Shown: piece by piece, positions 50,433 through 59,808 of the stretch
How the letters are laid out: each line of letters begins with the position of its first letter
Position numbering within the stretch: position 1 is the stretch's first letter
From: Erysipelotrichaceae bacterium
GTDB lineage: Bacteria; Bacillota_I; Bacilli_A; Erysipelotrichales; Erysipelotrichaceae
DNA length: 64,000 nucleotides
Direction: 5' to 3'
NCBI GenBank assembly: GCA_017419165.1
Contig: JAFOLW010000034.1
Coordinates: 1-64,000, forward strand
The notes under the pieces: model-generated
What the model was told of the DNA's origin: nothing
The model's database searches: none
What the model saw: only the letters and a program-made list of their open reading frames with translations
Translations under genes and position numbers: made by a program

Positions 50433-51449
50433 TGTCGATGAACATCGAATCGCCGAAAGAGAAGAAGCGGTATCGTTCTTCGACGGCGATCTTGTAGGCA
50501 TTTAGGATCATCTGCCTGGAACACTGAGCGGCGATCATCATGATCAGCGTCGATTTCGGCAGATGGAAATTGGTGATCTGGGCATCGATGCTTTTGAAAG
50601 TGTAAGGCGGATAGATGAAGATCGAGGTGTTGCCGCAGCATTTCCTGAATTCCCCGTACTGGTTGATGATGGTCTCCAATGTCCTGGTCGAGGTCGTTCC
50701 GACCGCAATGATCCTTCTGCCTTCTTTCTTGGCCAGGTTGAGCCTCTCGGCGGTATATTCATCCATCTCGTAGTATTCCGAATGCATGACGTGGTCTTCG
50801 ATCTCTTCTTCCTTGACCGGTTTGAAGGTACCGAGTCCCACATGGAGGGTGACATCGAGGATCTCGACGCCTTTGTCTCTGATCTTAGTCAGCAGTTCTT
50901 CCGTGAAGTGAAGTCCCGCGGTCGGACAGGCGGCAGAGCCGTTGATCTTCGCGTAGATGTTGTTGTAACGGGAATTGTCTTTCAGCTTCTCGTGGATGTA
51001 CGGCGGTGTCGGCATGCTTCCGACTTCGTTGAGCACTTCCAGGAAGATGCCTTCATAGTGCATGCGGAAGATGCGGATGCCTTCTTCTTTTCGTTCGATG
51101 CATTCTCCGTACAGCTTGTCGGAGAAGTCGATGATGGTCCCGGTCTTGATGGCTTTGGCGTTTCCGCAAAGACATTCGCAGACATCTTCATCCCGTTTCA
51201 GGATGAGCACTTCGACCTTCGCACCGGTGTTTCGTTTCGTTCCGTACAGCCTGGCCGGAATGACCTTGGAGTTGTTGCGGACCAGAACATCGCCGGGATG
51301 CAGATAGTCGATGATGTCGTAAAAATGGCGGTGTTCGATCTCACCGGTGTTTTTATGTAAGACCATGAGTCTGGACTCATCCCGTCTCTCGCAGGGGTGC
51401 TGGGCGATCAGTTCCTCAGGCAGTTCAAAATCAAAATCACTTAACTTCA

Positions 51450-51450
<1 letters not shown>
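50425..51450 (-). CDS. queA: S-adenosylmethionine:tRNA ribosyltransferase-isomerase
   Basis: 341 residues. Family motifs include [19 protein letters not shown] at the start, [26 protein letters not shown] and [12 protein letters not shown]. QueA transfers the ribosyl part of SAM to preQ1 at tRNA position 34 to form epoxyqueuosine. The ATG overlaps the tgt stop by one base. Confidence 0.96.
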
Positions 51451-52620
<1,170 letters not shown>

Positions 52621-53061
52621 ATGAAATCCAAGGAGCTCAAGACTTATAATCTTCCGGAAGATTCCGTGCTGGTGGCACAGATCGATGCCAAGCCGTCATC
52701 GCTTTTCGGTGTGATGGTGACCCTCGGTTTTTTCCTGCTGCTCCCTTCGATCCCGAAGATCTACGGCATCGTGCTGATCCTTTTCTCCCTGTGTCTTCTG
52801 ATCTACACGCCGCGGGTCGTCCTGATGGAATTCTATAATGACTATCTCGTCGTCTATAACCGTGCGGATAAGACCAAGTGTGTCCTGATCTATTACGAAG
52901 ACGTGCTGTCCTGGTACTACAGCAGAGGAACGAGCCGTGATTATCTGTACATCGAGCTCGAAGAAGGGAAACAGGAGCGGATCGAAGCCTTCTCCAAGCC
53001 TGTCTTCGAGAGCAATATGAACCGTTTTCTGAAAGGGAAAAACCGGAAGAACATCCAATGA
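52621..53061 (+). CDS. Small membrane protein with PH-like cytoplasmic domain
   Basis: 146 residues. Two adjacent membrane helices (about 29-65) are followed by a beta-rich domain with LMEFYNDYLVVYNRAD and CVLIYYEDVLSWYYSR, resembling bacterial PH domains. Function unknown. It overlaps the exonuclease gene by 4 bases. The ATG at 52621 is favoured by the -10 box just upstream. Confidence 0.7.
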   Translation: MKSKELKTYNLPEDSVLVAQIDAKPSSLFGVMVTLGFFLLLPSIPKIYGIVLILFSLCLLIYTPRVVLMEFYNDYLVVYNRADKTKCVLIYYEDVLSWYYSRGTSRDYLYIELEEGKQERIEAFSKPVFESNMNRFLKGKNRKNIQ

Positions 53062-53612
53062 AGATCGTCGCTCTTGATTTCGAAACGGCAAACTCTTCTT
53101 TTGCGTCCGCCTGCAGCCTTGGTGTTGCGGTCTATGAGGAAGGGGAGATCCTGGATAATTTCGAATGGTATTTCCGGCCGCCGCACCGTTACAACTATTT
53201 CACCAACTCCCATATCCACGGCATCCGCAAGGAAGACGTGGAGAACGAAGAGGAGTTCGTTTATTATTATGAGGAACTTGCGGCGCTGCTGGACGGTTCT
53301 TTGATCGCTGCCCATAATGCGATGTTCGATCTTTCGGTGCTCAATGCGATGTGCGACGCCTACGGGCTCGATCATCTGAAGAATCCGTATATCGATACGG
53401 TCACTCTCTCGCGGAAAGTCTATCCGGAACTCTACAATCATAAGCTGGATACGGTCTGCAATTATCTGGATATCGATCTGCATCATCACAACGGCAAATC
53501 GGATGCGTTCGGCTGCTTGATGATCCTGCTCAAGGCGATGGAAGCCTATGAGCTTTACGATATCGATGCTTTCCTTTCCAGGGCGGGGATACGGATCCGA
53601 TATAATATGTAA
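53058..53612 (+). CDS. 3'-5' exonuclease, DnaQ/epsilon-like (DEDDh)
   Basis: 184 residues. ExoI is ALDFETANS (Asp and Glu), ExoII is AAHNAMFDLSVL, and ExoIII is HHHNGKSDAFGC with the DEDDh His and Asp. It may proofread or trim nucleic acid ends; similar stand-alone proteins are common in Bacillota. ATGA overlap with the preceding membrane-protein gene. Confidence 0.88.
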   Translation: MKIVALDFETANSSFASACSLGVAVYEEGEILDNFEWYFRPPHRYNYFTNSHIHGIRKEDVENEEEFVYYYEELAALLDGSLIAAHNAMFDLSVLNAMCDAYGLDHLKNPYIDTVTLSRKVYPELYNHKLDTVCNYLDIDLHHHNGKSDAFGCLMILLKAMEAYELYDIDAFLSRAGIRIRYNM

Positions 53613-53622
53613 ATATTTACAT
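53607..53622. other. 16-bp perfect palindrome at the end of the exonuclease gene
   Basis: ATGTAAATATTTACAT, overlapping the stop codon; TTTACA recurs 12 bases later as the -35 box of the next promoter. It may be an operator or part of a weak terminator. Confidence 0.4.
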
Positions 53623-53634
53623 TTTTAGAAAAAG

Positions 53635-53663
53635 TTTACAATGAAGCGTTATTAGCTTATAAT
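53635..53663 (+). promoter_or_regulatory. Promoter of the pyrophosphatase-like gene
   Basis: TTTACA (53635-53640), 17 bases, TATAAT (53658-53663), then a leader with CGGAGTG. Confidence 0.8.
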
Positions 53664-53697
53664 TTAAATAATCTTATTTTTCGGAGTGTATTAAGAA

Positions 53698-54084
53698 ATG
53701 AAAGAATTTGAAAACAACGCTTACTTTTGGCAGAAAGTCGACACTTTGTATTCTTCGGGAGATTTTAAGGTCGTCTGTAAAAAAGGAAGTACACACAAGA
53801 TGTATCCTTCTTTGACCTACCCCTGCGATTTCGGCTATGTCGAGACTCTGTCTTCCGATACGGATACTCCGATGGAAGTCTTCCGTTCGGACAAGAAAGG
53901 GAGCGTCGATGCGATCGCGATCTGTGCCGATATCATCGATAAACGTTTCGAAGTCAAAGCCCTGGTGGGACTGAGCGAAGACGAATGTCTTGAAGTGCTT
54001 CATTTCCTCAATTGTACGGACTATCAGAAGTCGGTGCTCTTGAGAAGAGGGAAGCAGATCCCTTCGTGGAGTGAAACAGAGTAG
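53698..54084 (+). CDS. Inorganic-pyrophosphatase-fold protein with altered active site
   Basis: 128 residues, shorter than the usual 160-180 of family I pyrophosphatases. YPSLTYPCDFGYVETL matches the core strand motif and KRFEVKALVGLSEDE the later helix, but the metal-binding DxDPxD region reads SSDTDTPMEVF. Catalysis as a normal pyrophosphatase is doubtful. Monocistronic. Confidence 0.65.
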   Translation: MKEFENNAYFWQKVDTLYSSGDFKVVCKKGSTHKMYPSLTYPCDFGYVETLSSDTDTPMEVFRSDKKGSVDAIAICADIIDKRFEVKALVGLSEDECLEVLHFLNCTDYQKSVLLRRGKQIPSWSETE

Positions 54085-54099
54085 CATCCGCTACTTTTT
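54080..54099 (+). terminator. Terminator of the pyrophosphatase-like gene
   Basis: AGTAGC and GCTACT (54080-54085 / 54090-54095) followed by TTTT, overlapping the stop codon. Confidence 0.7.
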
Positions 54100-54112
54100 C
54101 ATTTGCCCGATT

Positions 54113-54121
54113 TGGTAAAAT
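54113..54121 (+). promoter_or_regulatory. Extended -10 of the AI-2E family gene, leaderless
   Basis: TGG precedes TAAAAT (54116-54121), 6 bases before the ATG at 54128. Confidence 0.6.
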
Positions 54122-54127
54122 AAAGAT

Positions 54128-55240
54128 ATGGATAAAAGAAAAGAGTTTATCATCAACGCCTTATATATCGCCGTCATCTTTGCGATCATCTATATCAGCG
54201 TCAATTATCTGCTTGCGGCGATCTTTCCGTTTCTGCTCGGTTTTCTTTTCGCTTATTTTGCGTTAAAACTGCGGAAACGCTTTTTTGCGGAAGATGCCAA
54301 ATGGAAACGCTGCGTCGTACTGTTCGGTCTGTATATCGCAACGATCCTGATCCTGGTCCTTCTGATCTCCTTGGGTGTGACCAAGCTGGGAGATTTCATC
54401 AAGACGCTGCCGGGATTCTATAAGAACACCCTGGAACCGTACATCGGCCAGATCGAAAGTTCCTTGCTGGCGATCGGCGAATCTCTGCCTGACAGCATCT
54501 CCATCGTCTTTGCCAACATCACGGACGGCATCTTCGAGGGCTTGAAGACCTTGCTGACGAGGGTGACGACGCTTTTGGTCAATGCGACGACTTCGATCAT
54601 CACTTCCGCTCCGGAAACACTGATCTCTTTCGTCGTCATGATCGTTTCCTCTTTCTATATGGTCTCCGACTACGAGAACATCTCAAGATGGTTCACCGGC
54701 GTCATGCCCGACAAGGTCCTGGCTGTCTTGCTGGATGTGAGAGATTTCTGTGAGAACACCCTGTTCAAGATCATCGGCTCCTATGCAGCGATCATGGGTC
54801 TGACGTTCATCGAACTGCTGATCGGCCTGACGGTGATCGGCATCTCGAATTCCGGCATGTGGGCAGCCATCATCTCGGTCCTGGATATCTTACCGGTCTT
54901 GGGTGTCGGTACGGTCCTGATCCCCTGGGGCATTTCCGGACTGATCACCGGCAAGATCCTTCTGGGTCTGGAGATCTTAGGCATCTATGTGATCATCACC
55001 CTGATCCGCAACATCGTGGAACCGCGTCTGGTCGGTACCAACCTGGGCTTACATCCGCTGGCGACGCTGATTGCGATGATCTGCGGTGTCCGTCTCTTCG
55101 GGGCGATCGGAATGTTCGGCTTGCCGCTGTCTCTGTCGTTCCTGGTCTCTCACAACAAGGACAACCCGATCCTGCTGCGGCCACAGCAGCCGGTCAAAGA
55201 GAAGAAGACCAAGACAAAGAAAAAGAAAAAACAGACGTGA
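54128..55240 (+). CDS. AI-2E family (YtvI/YueF-like) membrane transporter
   Basis: 370 residues with about eight helices in the AI-2E exporter-family pattern; IISVLDILPVLGVGTVLIPW and IVEPRLVGTNLGLHPLATL are signature segments. The tail is a run of Lys and Thr. Substrates vary in this family (autoinducer-2, Na+/H+); none can be assigned. The stop is immediately followed by the stop of the convergent gene. Confidence 0.87.
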   Translation: MDKRKEFIINALYIAVIFAIIYISVNYLLAAIFPFLLGFLFAYFALKLRKRFFAEDAKWKRCVVLFGLYIATILILVLLISLGVTKLGDFIKTLPGFYKNTLEPYIGQIESSLLAIGESLPDSISIVFANITDGIFEGLKTLLTRVTTLLVNATTSIITSAPETLISFVVMIVSSFYMVSDYENISRWFTGVMPDKVLAVLLDVRDFCENTLFKIIGSYAAIMGLTFIELLIGLTVIGISNSGMWAAIISVLDILPVLGVGTVLIPWGISGLITGKILLGLEILGIYVIITLIRNIVEPRLVGTNLGLHPLATLIAMICGVRLFGAIGMFGLPLSLSFLVSHNKDNPILLRPQQPVKEKKTKTKKKKKQT

Positions 55241-55903
55241 TCATCTGTTCATTCCTTCGATGAGCTTTACCGCCTGTGACAGATCGTCCAGGACGGCGAA
55301 GCTTTTTTCTTTGACTTCATCGGCCACATCTGCCAGATCGGGGATGTGGACGACTTTAAGTCCGGCTGAAACGGCTGACAGGATGCCGTTGCCGGAATCT
55401 TCAAACGCCAGGATCTCTTCCTTCTTATAAGGGAAGGCGGCTGCCGCTTTCAGATAGATCTCCGGACGCGGTTTGGACTCCTTGAGATCGTCACCGTAGA
55501 CGATATGATCGAAACGTCCGTCAAGTCCCACGCTTTTCAGATACTGATCGGCATAGTAACGCTGTGTCGAAGTGGCGACAGCTTTGGCGATCTTCTCTTT
55601 TTCAAGATAAGACAGAAGTTCATCGACGCCTTTTTTCTTTTCCATCGGATGATGCAGAAGATAGTCCTGATGGATCACCCATTCTTTTTCCAGAAATTCA
55701 TCGAAAGGAAAATCGCCGCCCATCGTCTGCAGGAAACGGTTCTTGGTCTCAGCCTCGTTGTTGCCCATCGTCCTGTAGATCAGTTCTTCCGGGATCCGAT
55801 AGCCGTATTTTTCGCTGCAGGCCAAAGCACTGAACAGATAGATCTTTTCCGAGTCGATCAAAAGACCGTCCATATCGAAAATACAGAGTTTGATCTTGTC
55901 CAT
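55241..55903 (-). CDS. HAD-superfamily hydrolase (beta-phosphoglucomutase/phosphatase type)
   Basis: 220 residues. Motif I is FDMDGLLIDSE, motif II ATSTQR, motif III Lys in KESKPRPEIY, motif IV AFEDSGNGI; the helical cap follows motif I. Substrate could be a sugar phosphate or nucleotide. It starts MDKIKLCIF at an ATG 6 bases after TACAAT, another leaderless gene. Confidence 0.88.
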   Translation of the reverse strand: MDKIKLCIFDMDGLLIDSEKIYLFSALACSEKYGYRIPEELIYRTMGNNEAETKNRFLQTMGGDFPFDEFLEKEWVIHQDYLLHHPMEKKKGVDELLSYLEKEKIAKAVATSTQRYYADQYLKSVGLDGRFDHIVYGDDLKESKPRPEIYLKAAAAFPYKKEEILAFEDSGNGILSAVSAGLKVVHIPDLADVADEVKEKSFAVLDDLSQAVKLIEGMNR

Positions 55904-55909
55904 GTCTGC

Positions 55910-55915
55910 ATTGTA
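55910..55915 (-). promoter_or_regulatory. -10 box of the HAD hydrolase, leaderless
   Basis: TACAAT on the minus strand with a 6-base spacer to the ATG. Confidence 0.55.
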
Positions 55916-56020
55916 GAAGAAGCAACGGTGCTTTTCAAGGGCTTCCGATACAGATCGGATCTGCCCGGTCTGAGAATGACAAAAAAGAAGAAAGAACTTG
56001 AAAAAAACAGAGCCGATTCG

Positions 56021-56049
56021 TTGCATGTCGCACACAGATTATCTAAAAT
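56021..56049 (+). promoter_or_regulatory. Promoter of the ABC/BtpA operon
   Basis: TTGCAT (56021-56026), 17 bases, TAAAAT (56044-56049). The interval 55916-56020 shows no gene. Confidence 0.75.
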
Positions 56050-56064
56050 TGAATTAAGGAGAAT

Positions 56065-56098
56065 CTCAGGAACATCATTCGGATATGCGTTTCCTGAG
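56065..56098 (+). promoter_or_regulatory. Leader hairpin before the substrate-binding protein gene
   Basis: CTCAGGAA (56065-56072) pairs with TTCCTGAG (56091-56098) in the 5' leader, without a T-run. It may stabilise the mRNA or take part in regulation. Confidence 0.45.
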
Positions 56099-56132
56099 GA
56101 ACAATTCAGATTTCAAAGAAAGGAAGAAGAAA

Positions 56133-56972
56133 ATGAAAAAAGGGATTACATTACTGTTCGTTTTTATCCTGATCGCATCGCTGTTCACAGGCTGTGCCAA
56201 GAAGGAAGAACCGGCACCTGAACCGGAAGCGGAAGCCGAGATCAATGACCAGCTCGCCGACATTCAGAAGGCCGGAAAGCTCGTCGTCGGTATCGAAGGA
56301 ACTTATCCTCCGTTCAATTTCGTCGATGATAACGGAAATTATGCCGGTTATGATATTGATGTCGCCACAGCCGTAGCGGAATACATCGGTGTCGATGTCG
56401 AATTCGTCATGGCGGAATGGGATGCCTTGCTGGTAGGTATCGACTCCAAGCGCTGGGATACCGTCATCGCCGATGTCACGGCAACGGATGAGAGAAGAGA
56501 GAAATATGATTTCTCCGATCCGTATCTCTACACAGGCAGACAGGTCGTCGTCAAGAAGGGCAATGCAGTCAATATGCACACTCTCGATGACATCAACGGC
56601 AAGAAGGTCGCGACCAATACGACCAACAGCTGGGCAAGCAAACTGGAAGAATTAGGCGCAACGATCGTTCCGATCGACAACACCGACCAGTGCGCACAGG
56701 CCGTCATCAACGGCTCTGCCGATTTCTGCATGTTCAACAACATCGTCATGGGCGAATATCTCGCCAACCATCCGGAAGCAGAACTGGAAGTCGCATTCGT
56801 CATCGATACGGATGTCAATGAAGTTTCCATTCCTTGCCGCAAGGGCGAAGAAAGATTATTGAATGCTTACAATGAAGCTCTTGCACAGCTCAGAGAAAGC
56901 GGCAAGCTTGCCGAACTCTCTGTGAAATGGTTCTATGATGATCTGACCAACAATCCTTTGGCAAAGAATTAG
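56133..56972 (+). CDS. Polar-amino-acid-type ABC transporter substrate-binding lipoprotein
   Basis: 279 residues. The signal MKKGITLLFVFILIASLFTGC ends in a lipobox, followed by an acidic linker and a type II periplasmic-binding fold. GTYPPFNFVDDNGNYAGYDI and TATDERREKYDFSDPY (ligand-carboxylate Arg) are typical. The usual Asp that holds the ligand amino group is Asn here (DFCMFNNIVM), so the ligand may not be a standard alpha-amino acid. ATG chosen after AGGAAGAAG. Confidence 0.87.
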   Translation: MKKGITLLFVFILIASLFTGCAKKEEPAPEPEAEAEINDQLADIQKAGKLVVGIEGTYPPFNFVDDNGNYAGYDIDVATAVAEYIGVDVEFVMAEWDALLVGIDSKRWDTVIADVTATDERREKYDFSDPYLYTGRQVVVKKGNAVNMHTLDDINGKKVATNTTNSWASKLEELGATIVPIDNTDQCAQAVINGSADFCMFNNIVMGEYLANHPEAELEVAFVIDTDVNEVSIPCRKGEERLLNAYNEALAQLRESGKLAELSVKWFYDDLTNNPLAKN

Positions 56973-56997
56973 TCTGATCATACCATCACTATCACCG

Positions 56998-57034
56998 ATC
57001 AGCGATAGAAACTTCTTTTATCGCTGATTTTTTT
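56998..57034 (+). terminator. Intra-operon terminator between binding protein and permease genes
   Basis: ATCAGCGATA (56998-57007) and TATCGCTGAT (57019-57028) form a perfect 10-bp stem, followed by seven Ts. It would reduce transcription of the downstream genes relative to the binding protein. Confidence 0.9.
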
Positions 57035-57049
57035 CAGGAGGATATATCT

Positions 57050-57817
57050 ATGTTAGTTTTGAGCGATCGTTTCTTCCGTATCGTCCGGATCCTGATCGAA
57101 TCATTTCCGAAACTGCTGGTCCCTTGTCTGAAGATCACGATCACACTGACGCTGCTGTCGTTTTTCTTCGGTCTGATCCTGGCGCTGATCATCGCACTGG
57201 TGCAGGTCGCCGATATCAAAGGGCTCAAGCAGCTGGCACGTTTCTACGTCTGGATCTTCCGCGGTACGCCGCTGATGCTTCAGCTGTTCATCATCTTCTA
57301 CGGCCTGCCGTCGTTCGGTATCTTTTTCAACGGTTATGTCGCAGCGGTCCTCGCTTTCTCTTTGAACCTGGCGGCCTACAATTCCGAGATCATCCGTTCG
57401 GCGATACAGGCAGTCCCTGCCGGACAGACGGAAGCCGGTTATATGATCGGCCTCAATTATTTCCAGGTCATGAGCAGGATCGTCCTGCCTCAGGCGGCAA
57501 GGATCGCTTTCCCGCCGCTGTTCTCTTCCCTGATCGGTCTGACCAAGGATACTTCCCTGGCTTCTTCGATCACGGTCATCGAGATGATGTCGGTGGCCAA
57601 AAGGGTCGCAGCGGTCTACTACGAGCCGTTCTGGATGTATATGGAAGCCGGCTTCATCTATCTGATGATCTGTACGATCCTGACCAGGCTGCAGACGATG
57701 TTCGAGCGGAAGATGGAATGGAAACAGCCGGATGAGGTCAAAGCGGAGATGGATATCGCAAAAAGTGAGAATATGAAAGAAAAGGGCAGATTTCCCGGAG
57801 GGAACGAAGCATGTTAG
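57050..57817 (+). CDS. Amino-acid-type ABC transporter permease (HisM/GlnP family)
   Basis: 255 residues. About five helices with FRGTPLMLQLFIIFYG and the EAA loop EAGYMIGLNYFQVMSRIVLP, which contacts the ATPase. Likely works as a homodimer since only one permease gene is present. The C-terminal cytoplasmic tail of about 30 residues is longer than usual. GGAGG precedes the ATG. It overlaps the ATPase gene by 7 bases. Confidence 0.92.
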   Translation: MLVLSDRFFRIVRILIESFPKLLVPCLKITITLTLLSFFFGLILALIIALVQVADIKGLKQLARFYVWIFRGTPLMLQLFIIFYGLPSFGIFFNGYVAAVLAFSLNLAAYNSEIIRSAIQAVPAGQTEAGYMIGLNYFQVMSRIVLPQAARIAFPPLFSSLIGLTKDTSLASSITVIEMMSVAKRVAAVYYEPFWMYMEAGFIYLMICTILTRLQTMFERKMEWKQPDEVKAEMDIAKSENMKEKGRFPGGNEAC

Positions 57818-58560
57818 GCGTAAAGAATCTGCATAAGTCCTTCGGATCCAATCAGGTCCTGAAGGGCATCGATTTTGAGATCAACAAAGGTGAAGTCATT
57901 GCCATCATCGGTTCTTCCGGTTCGGGCAAGACGACCTTATTGAGATGTATGGCTTTCCTGGAACAGGCGAATGACGGCATCTTTATCTTCGACGATCTTT
58001 CCAAGGACATCCGGTCCATCTCCAAGAAGGAGATCAAAGAGATCCGCATGAAGATGGGTTTCGTCTTTCAGAACTTCAATCTGTTCCGCAACATGACTGC
58101 TCTTCAAAATGTGATGGAAGGCCTGACGGTCGCCAGGAAGATGCCTGCCGAGAAGGCAAGACAGAAATCCCTGGAGATGCTGAAGAAGGTCGGCATGCTG
58201 GACCGGGCGAATTATTATCCCGATCAGCTTTCCGGCGGACAGCAGCAGCGTGTGGCGATCGCCCGTGCGCTTGCGACCGATCCGGAAGTCATCCTCTTTG
58301 ATGAACCGACCTCGGCTCTGGACCCGGAACTGACCGGTGAAGTCCTTGAGGTCATGGTCAAACTGGCAAGAGAGGGAACGACGATGGTCGTCGTCACTCA
58401 TGAGATGGAATTTGCCAGGAACGTCGCCGATAAAGTCATCTTCATGGAAAACGGCGTCGTCGTCGAAGAAGGATCGGCCGAAGAGGTCTTATCCGATCCG
58501 AAGCAGGAGGCGACCAGACGTTTCTTGAAGAGGATACTTCGCAAAGAAGAAGAAGAGTAA
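57811..58560 (+). CDS. Amino-acid-type ABC transporter ATP-binding protein (GlnQ family)
   Basis: 249 residues. Walker [11 protein letters not shown]-loop [12 protein letters not shown], signature [15 protein letters not shown], Walker [14 protein letters not shown] and H-loop VVTHEMEFA are complete. It energises the importer encoded by the two preceding genes. GGAG precedes the ATG. Confidence 0.94.
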   Translation: MLGVKNLHKSFGSNQVLKGIDFEINKGEVIAIIGSSGSGKTTLLRCMAFLEQANDGIFIFDDLSKDIRSISKKEIKEIRMKMGFVFQNFNLFRNMTALQNVMEGLTVARKMPAEKARQKSLEMLKKVGMLDRANYYPDQLSGGQQQRVAIARALATDPEVILFDEPTSALDPELTGEVLEVMVKLAREGTTMVVVTHEMEFARNVADKVIFMENGVVVEEGSAEEVLSDPKQEATRRFLKRILRKEEEE

Positions 58561-58580
58561 AAACAACGATTTGATTTTGG

Positions 58581-58604
58581 CCGGTCCTGCTGCAGTGAGA
58601 CCGG
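58581..58604 (+). promoter_or_regulatory. Intergenic hairpin between transporter and enzyme genes
   Basis: CCGGTC (58581-58586) and GACCGG (58599-58604) with outer GG/CC pairing; no T-run follows, so it is probably an mRNA-processing or stability element rather than a terminator. Confidence 0.4.
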
Positions 58605-58629
58605 AGCCGATAAAGGAGGAAGGATTATT

Positions 58630-59004
58630 ATGAGAATCAGCAATGTCGGACTTATGGTGAAAGATCTGGAAGCTGCCAGAGCTTTCTTTGAGAACTATTT
58701 CGGGGCCAGTGTCCATGCGGAGTATTCCGAAGACAACGGATACAAGTCGTATATCATGAAATTCGATGAGAACCCCAAGATCGAGCTCATGACCAAGCCG
58801 GAAGTCATCGATGCAAAAAAAGACAAGAACAATGCGGGTTTCATCCACATCTGCATCAAAGTCGACAGCAAGGAAAAGTTCGAAGAGATCTTAGGCAAAG
58901 TCAAGGCGGACGGCTATGAGATCCTTTATGAACCGGCAACGGTCGGCGGGACTGAGTTCCGCGCCGTCACGTTCGAAGACAATATCATCGAAGTCTGTTA
59001 CTAA
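58630..59004 (+). CDS. VOC-superfamily (glyoxalase/dioxygenase fold) protein
   Basis: 124 residues, two beta-alpha-beta-beta-beta modules. It starts ISNVGLMVKDLEAARAFFEN; possible metal ligands are Glu in IELMTK, His in GFIHICIKV and Glu near the end in NIIEVCY. The first-module His usual in glyoxalase I is Asn. It may be a lyase, isomerase or epimerase. Membership of the operon ties it to the transported compound. AGGAGG precedes the ATG. Confidence 0.85.
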   Translation: MRISNVGLMVKDLEAARAFFENYFGASVHAEYSEDNGYKSYIMKFDENPKIELMTKPEVIDAKKDKNNAGFIHICIKVDSKEKFEEILGKVKADGYEILYEPATVGGTEFRAVTFEDNIIEVCY

Positions 59005-59016
59005 GGGTAGTTGAAG

Positions 59017-59805
59017 ATGAACCTGTTCAGAAAAGTATTCGGTGACAAAAAGCCGGTCATCGGCATGGTCCATCTGCTTCCTTTGCCGGGATCTCCCGGT
59101 TATCGGGGAAGCATGGAAGAGATCTATGAAGCCGCACATCAGGATCTGCAGAATCTGATCGCCGGCGGAGCGGATGCGGTGATCGTCGAGAACTTCGGAG
59201 ACATCCCTTACGCGAAAGTTAATGAGCTGATCACGAATACCGCTTTTGCGGCGATCGCTTCAAGACTGAGAAAGGAATGCGAGCTGCCGATGGGGATCAA
59301 CGTCCAGTTCGACAATGTGGAAGCCGAATGGGCGATCGCTTATTCCTGCGGCTATGATTTCATACGCAGCGAAGTATTTGCGGAAAACCGCATGGGTCCC
59401 AACGGTGTTTTCATTGCCTCCGGTCCTGAGATCATGAGGCTCAAAGCGAGATACCCGAAGGACATCGCTCTGCTGGCGGACGTCAACGTCAAACATACGT
59501 TCCCGATCGCGGAACAGCCTCTGGACTTTACGATCGAGTCGATCATTGAAGGAGGGGCGGACTGTCTGATCTGCACAGGCGTGATGACGGGAAAATCTCC
59601 GGGGATCGAAGATGTGAAACTGATGAAGAAGATCGCGGGAGATTTCCCGGTGATCGTCGGCAGCGGCGTGAATGACAGAACGGTAAAAGACTATTTCGAA
59701 GCAGCGGACGGTGCGATCATCGGCTCCTATTTCAAGGTAAACGGAGATGTCATGCAGCCGATCGATCCGGACCGGGTCAGGAAGCTGACAGAGAAGATCG
59801 GATGA
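59017..59805 (+). CDS. BtpA/SgcQ-family TIM-barrel protein, copy 1
   Basis: 262 residues. The BtpA pattern is clear: PVIGMVHLLPLPGSPGY at the start, ADAVIVENFGDIPYAK, and the phosphate-binding-like IVGSGVNDRTVKDYF with GAIIGSYFK near the end. BtpA proteins have a phosphate-binding TIM-barrel fold but no settled reaction; SgcQ of Escherichia coli sits in a sugar operon. ATG at 59017 is preceded by AAGGG. A second copy lies two genes on. Confidence 0.88.
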   Translation: MNLFRKVFGDKKPVIGMVHLLPLPGSPGYRGSMEEIYEAAHQDLQNLIAGGADAVIVENFGDIPYAKVNELITNTAFAAIASRLRKECELPMGINVQFDNVEAEWAIAYSCGYDFIRSEVFAENRMGPNGVFIASGPEIMRLKARYPKDIALLADVNVKHTFPIAEQPLDFTIESIIEGGADCLICTGVMTGKSPGIEDVKLMKKIAGDFPVIVGSGVNDRTVKDYFEAADGAIIGSYFKVNGDVMQPIDPDRVRKLTEKIG

Positions 59806-59808
59806 TCG

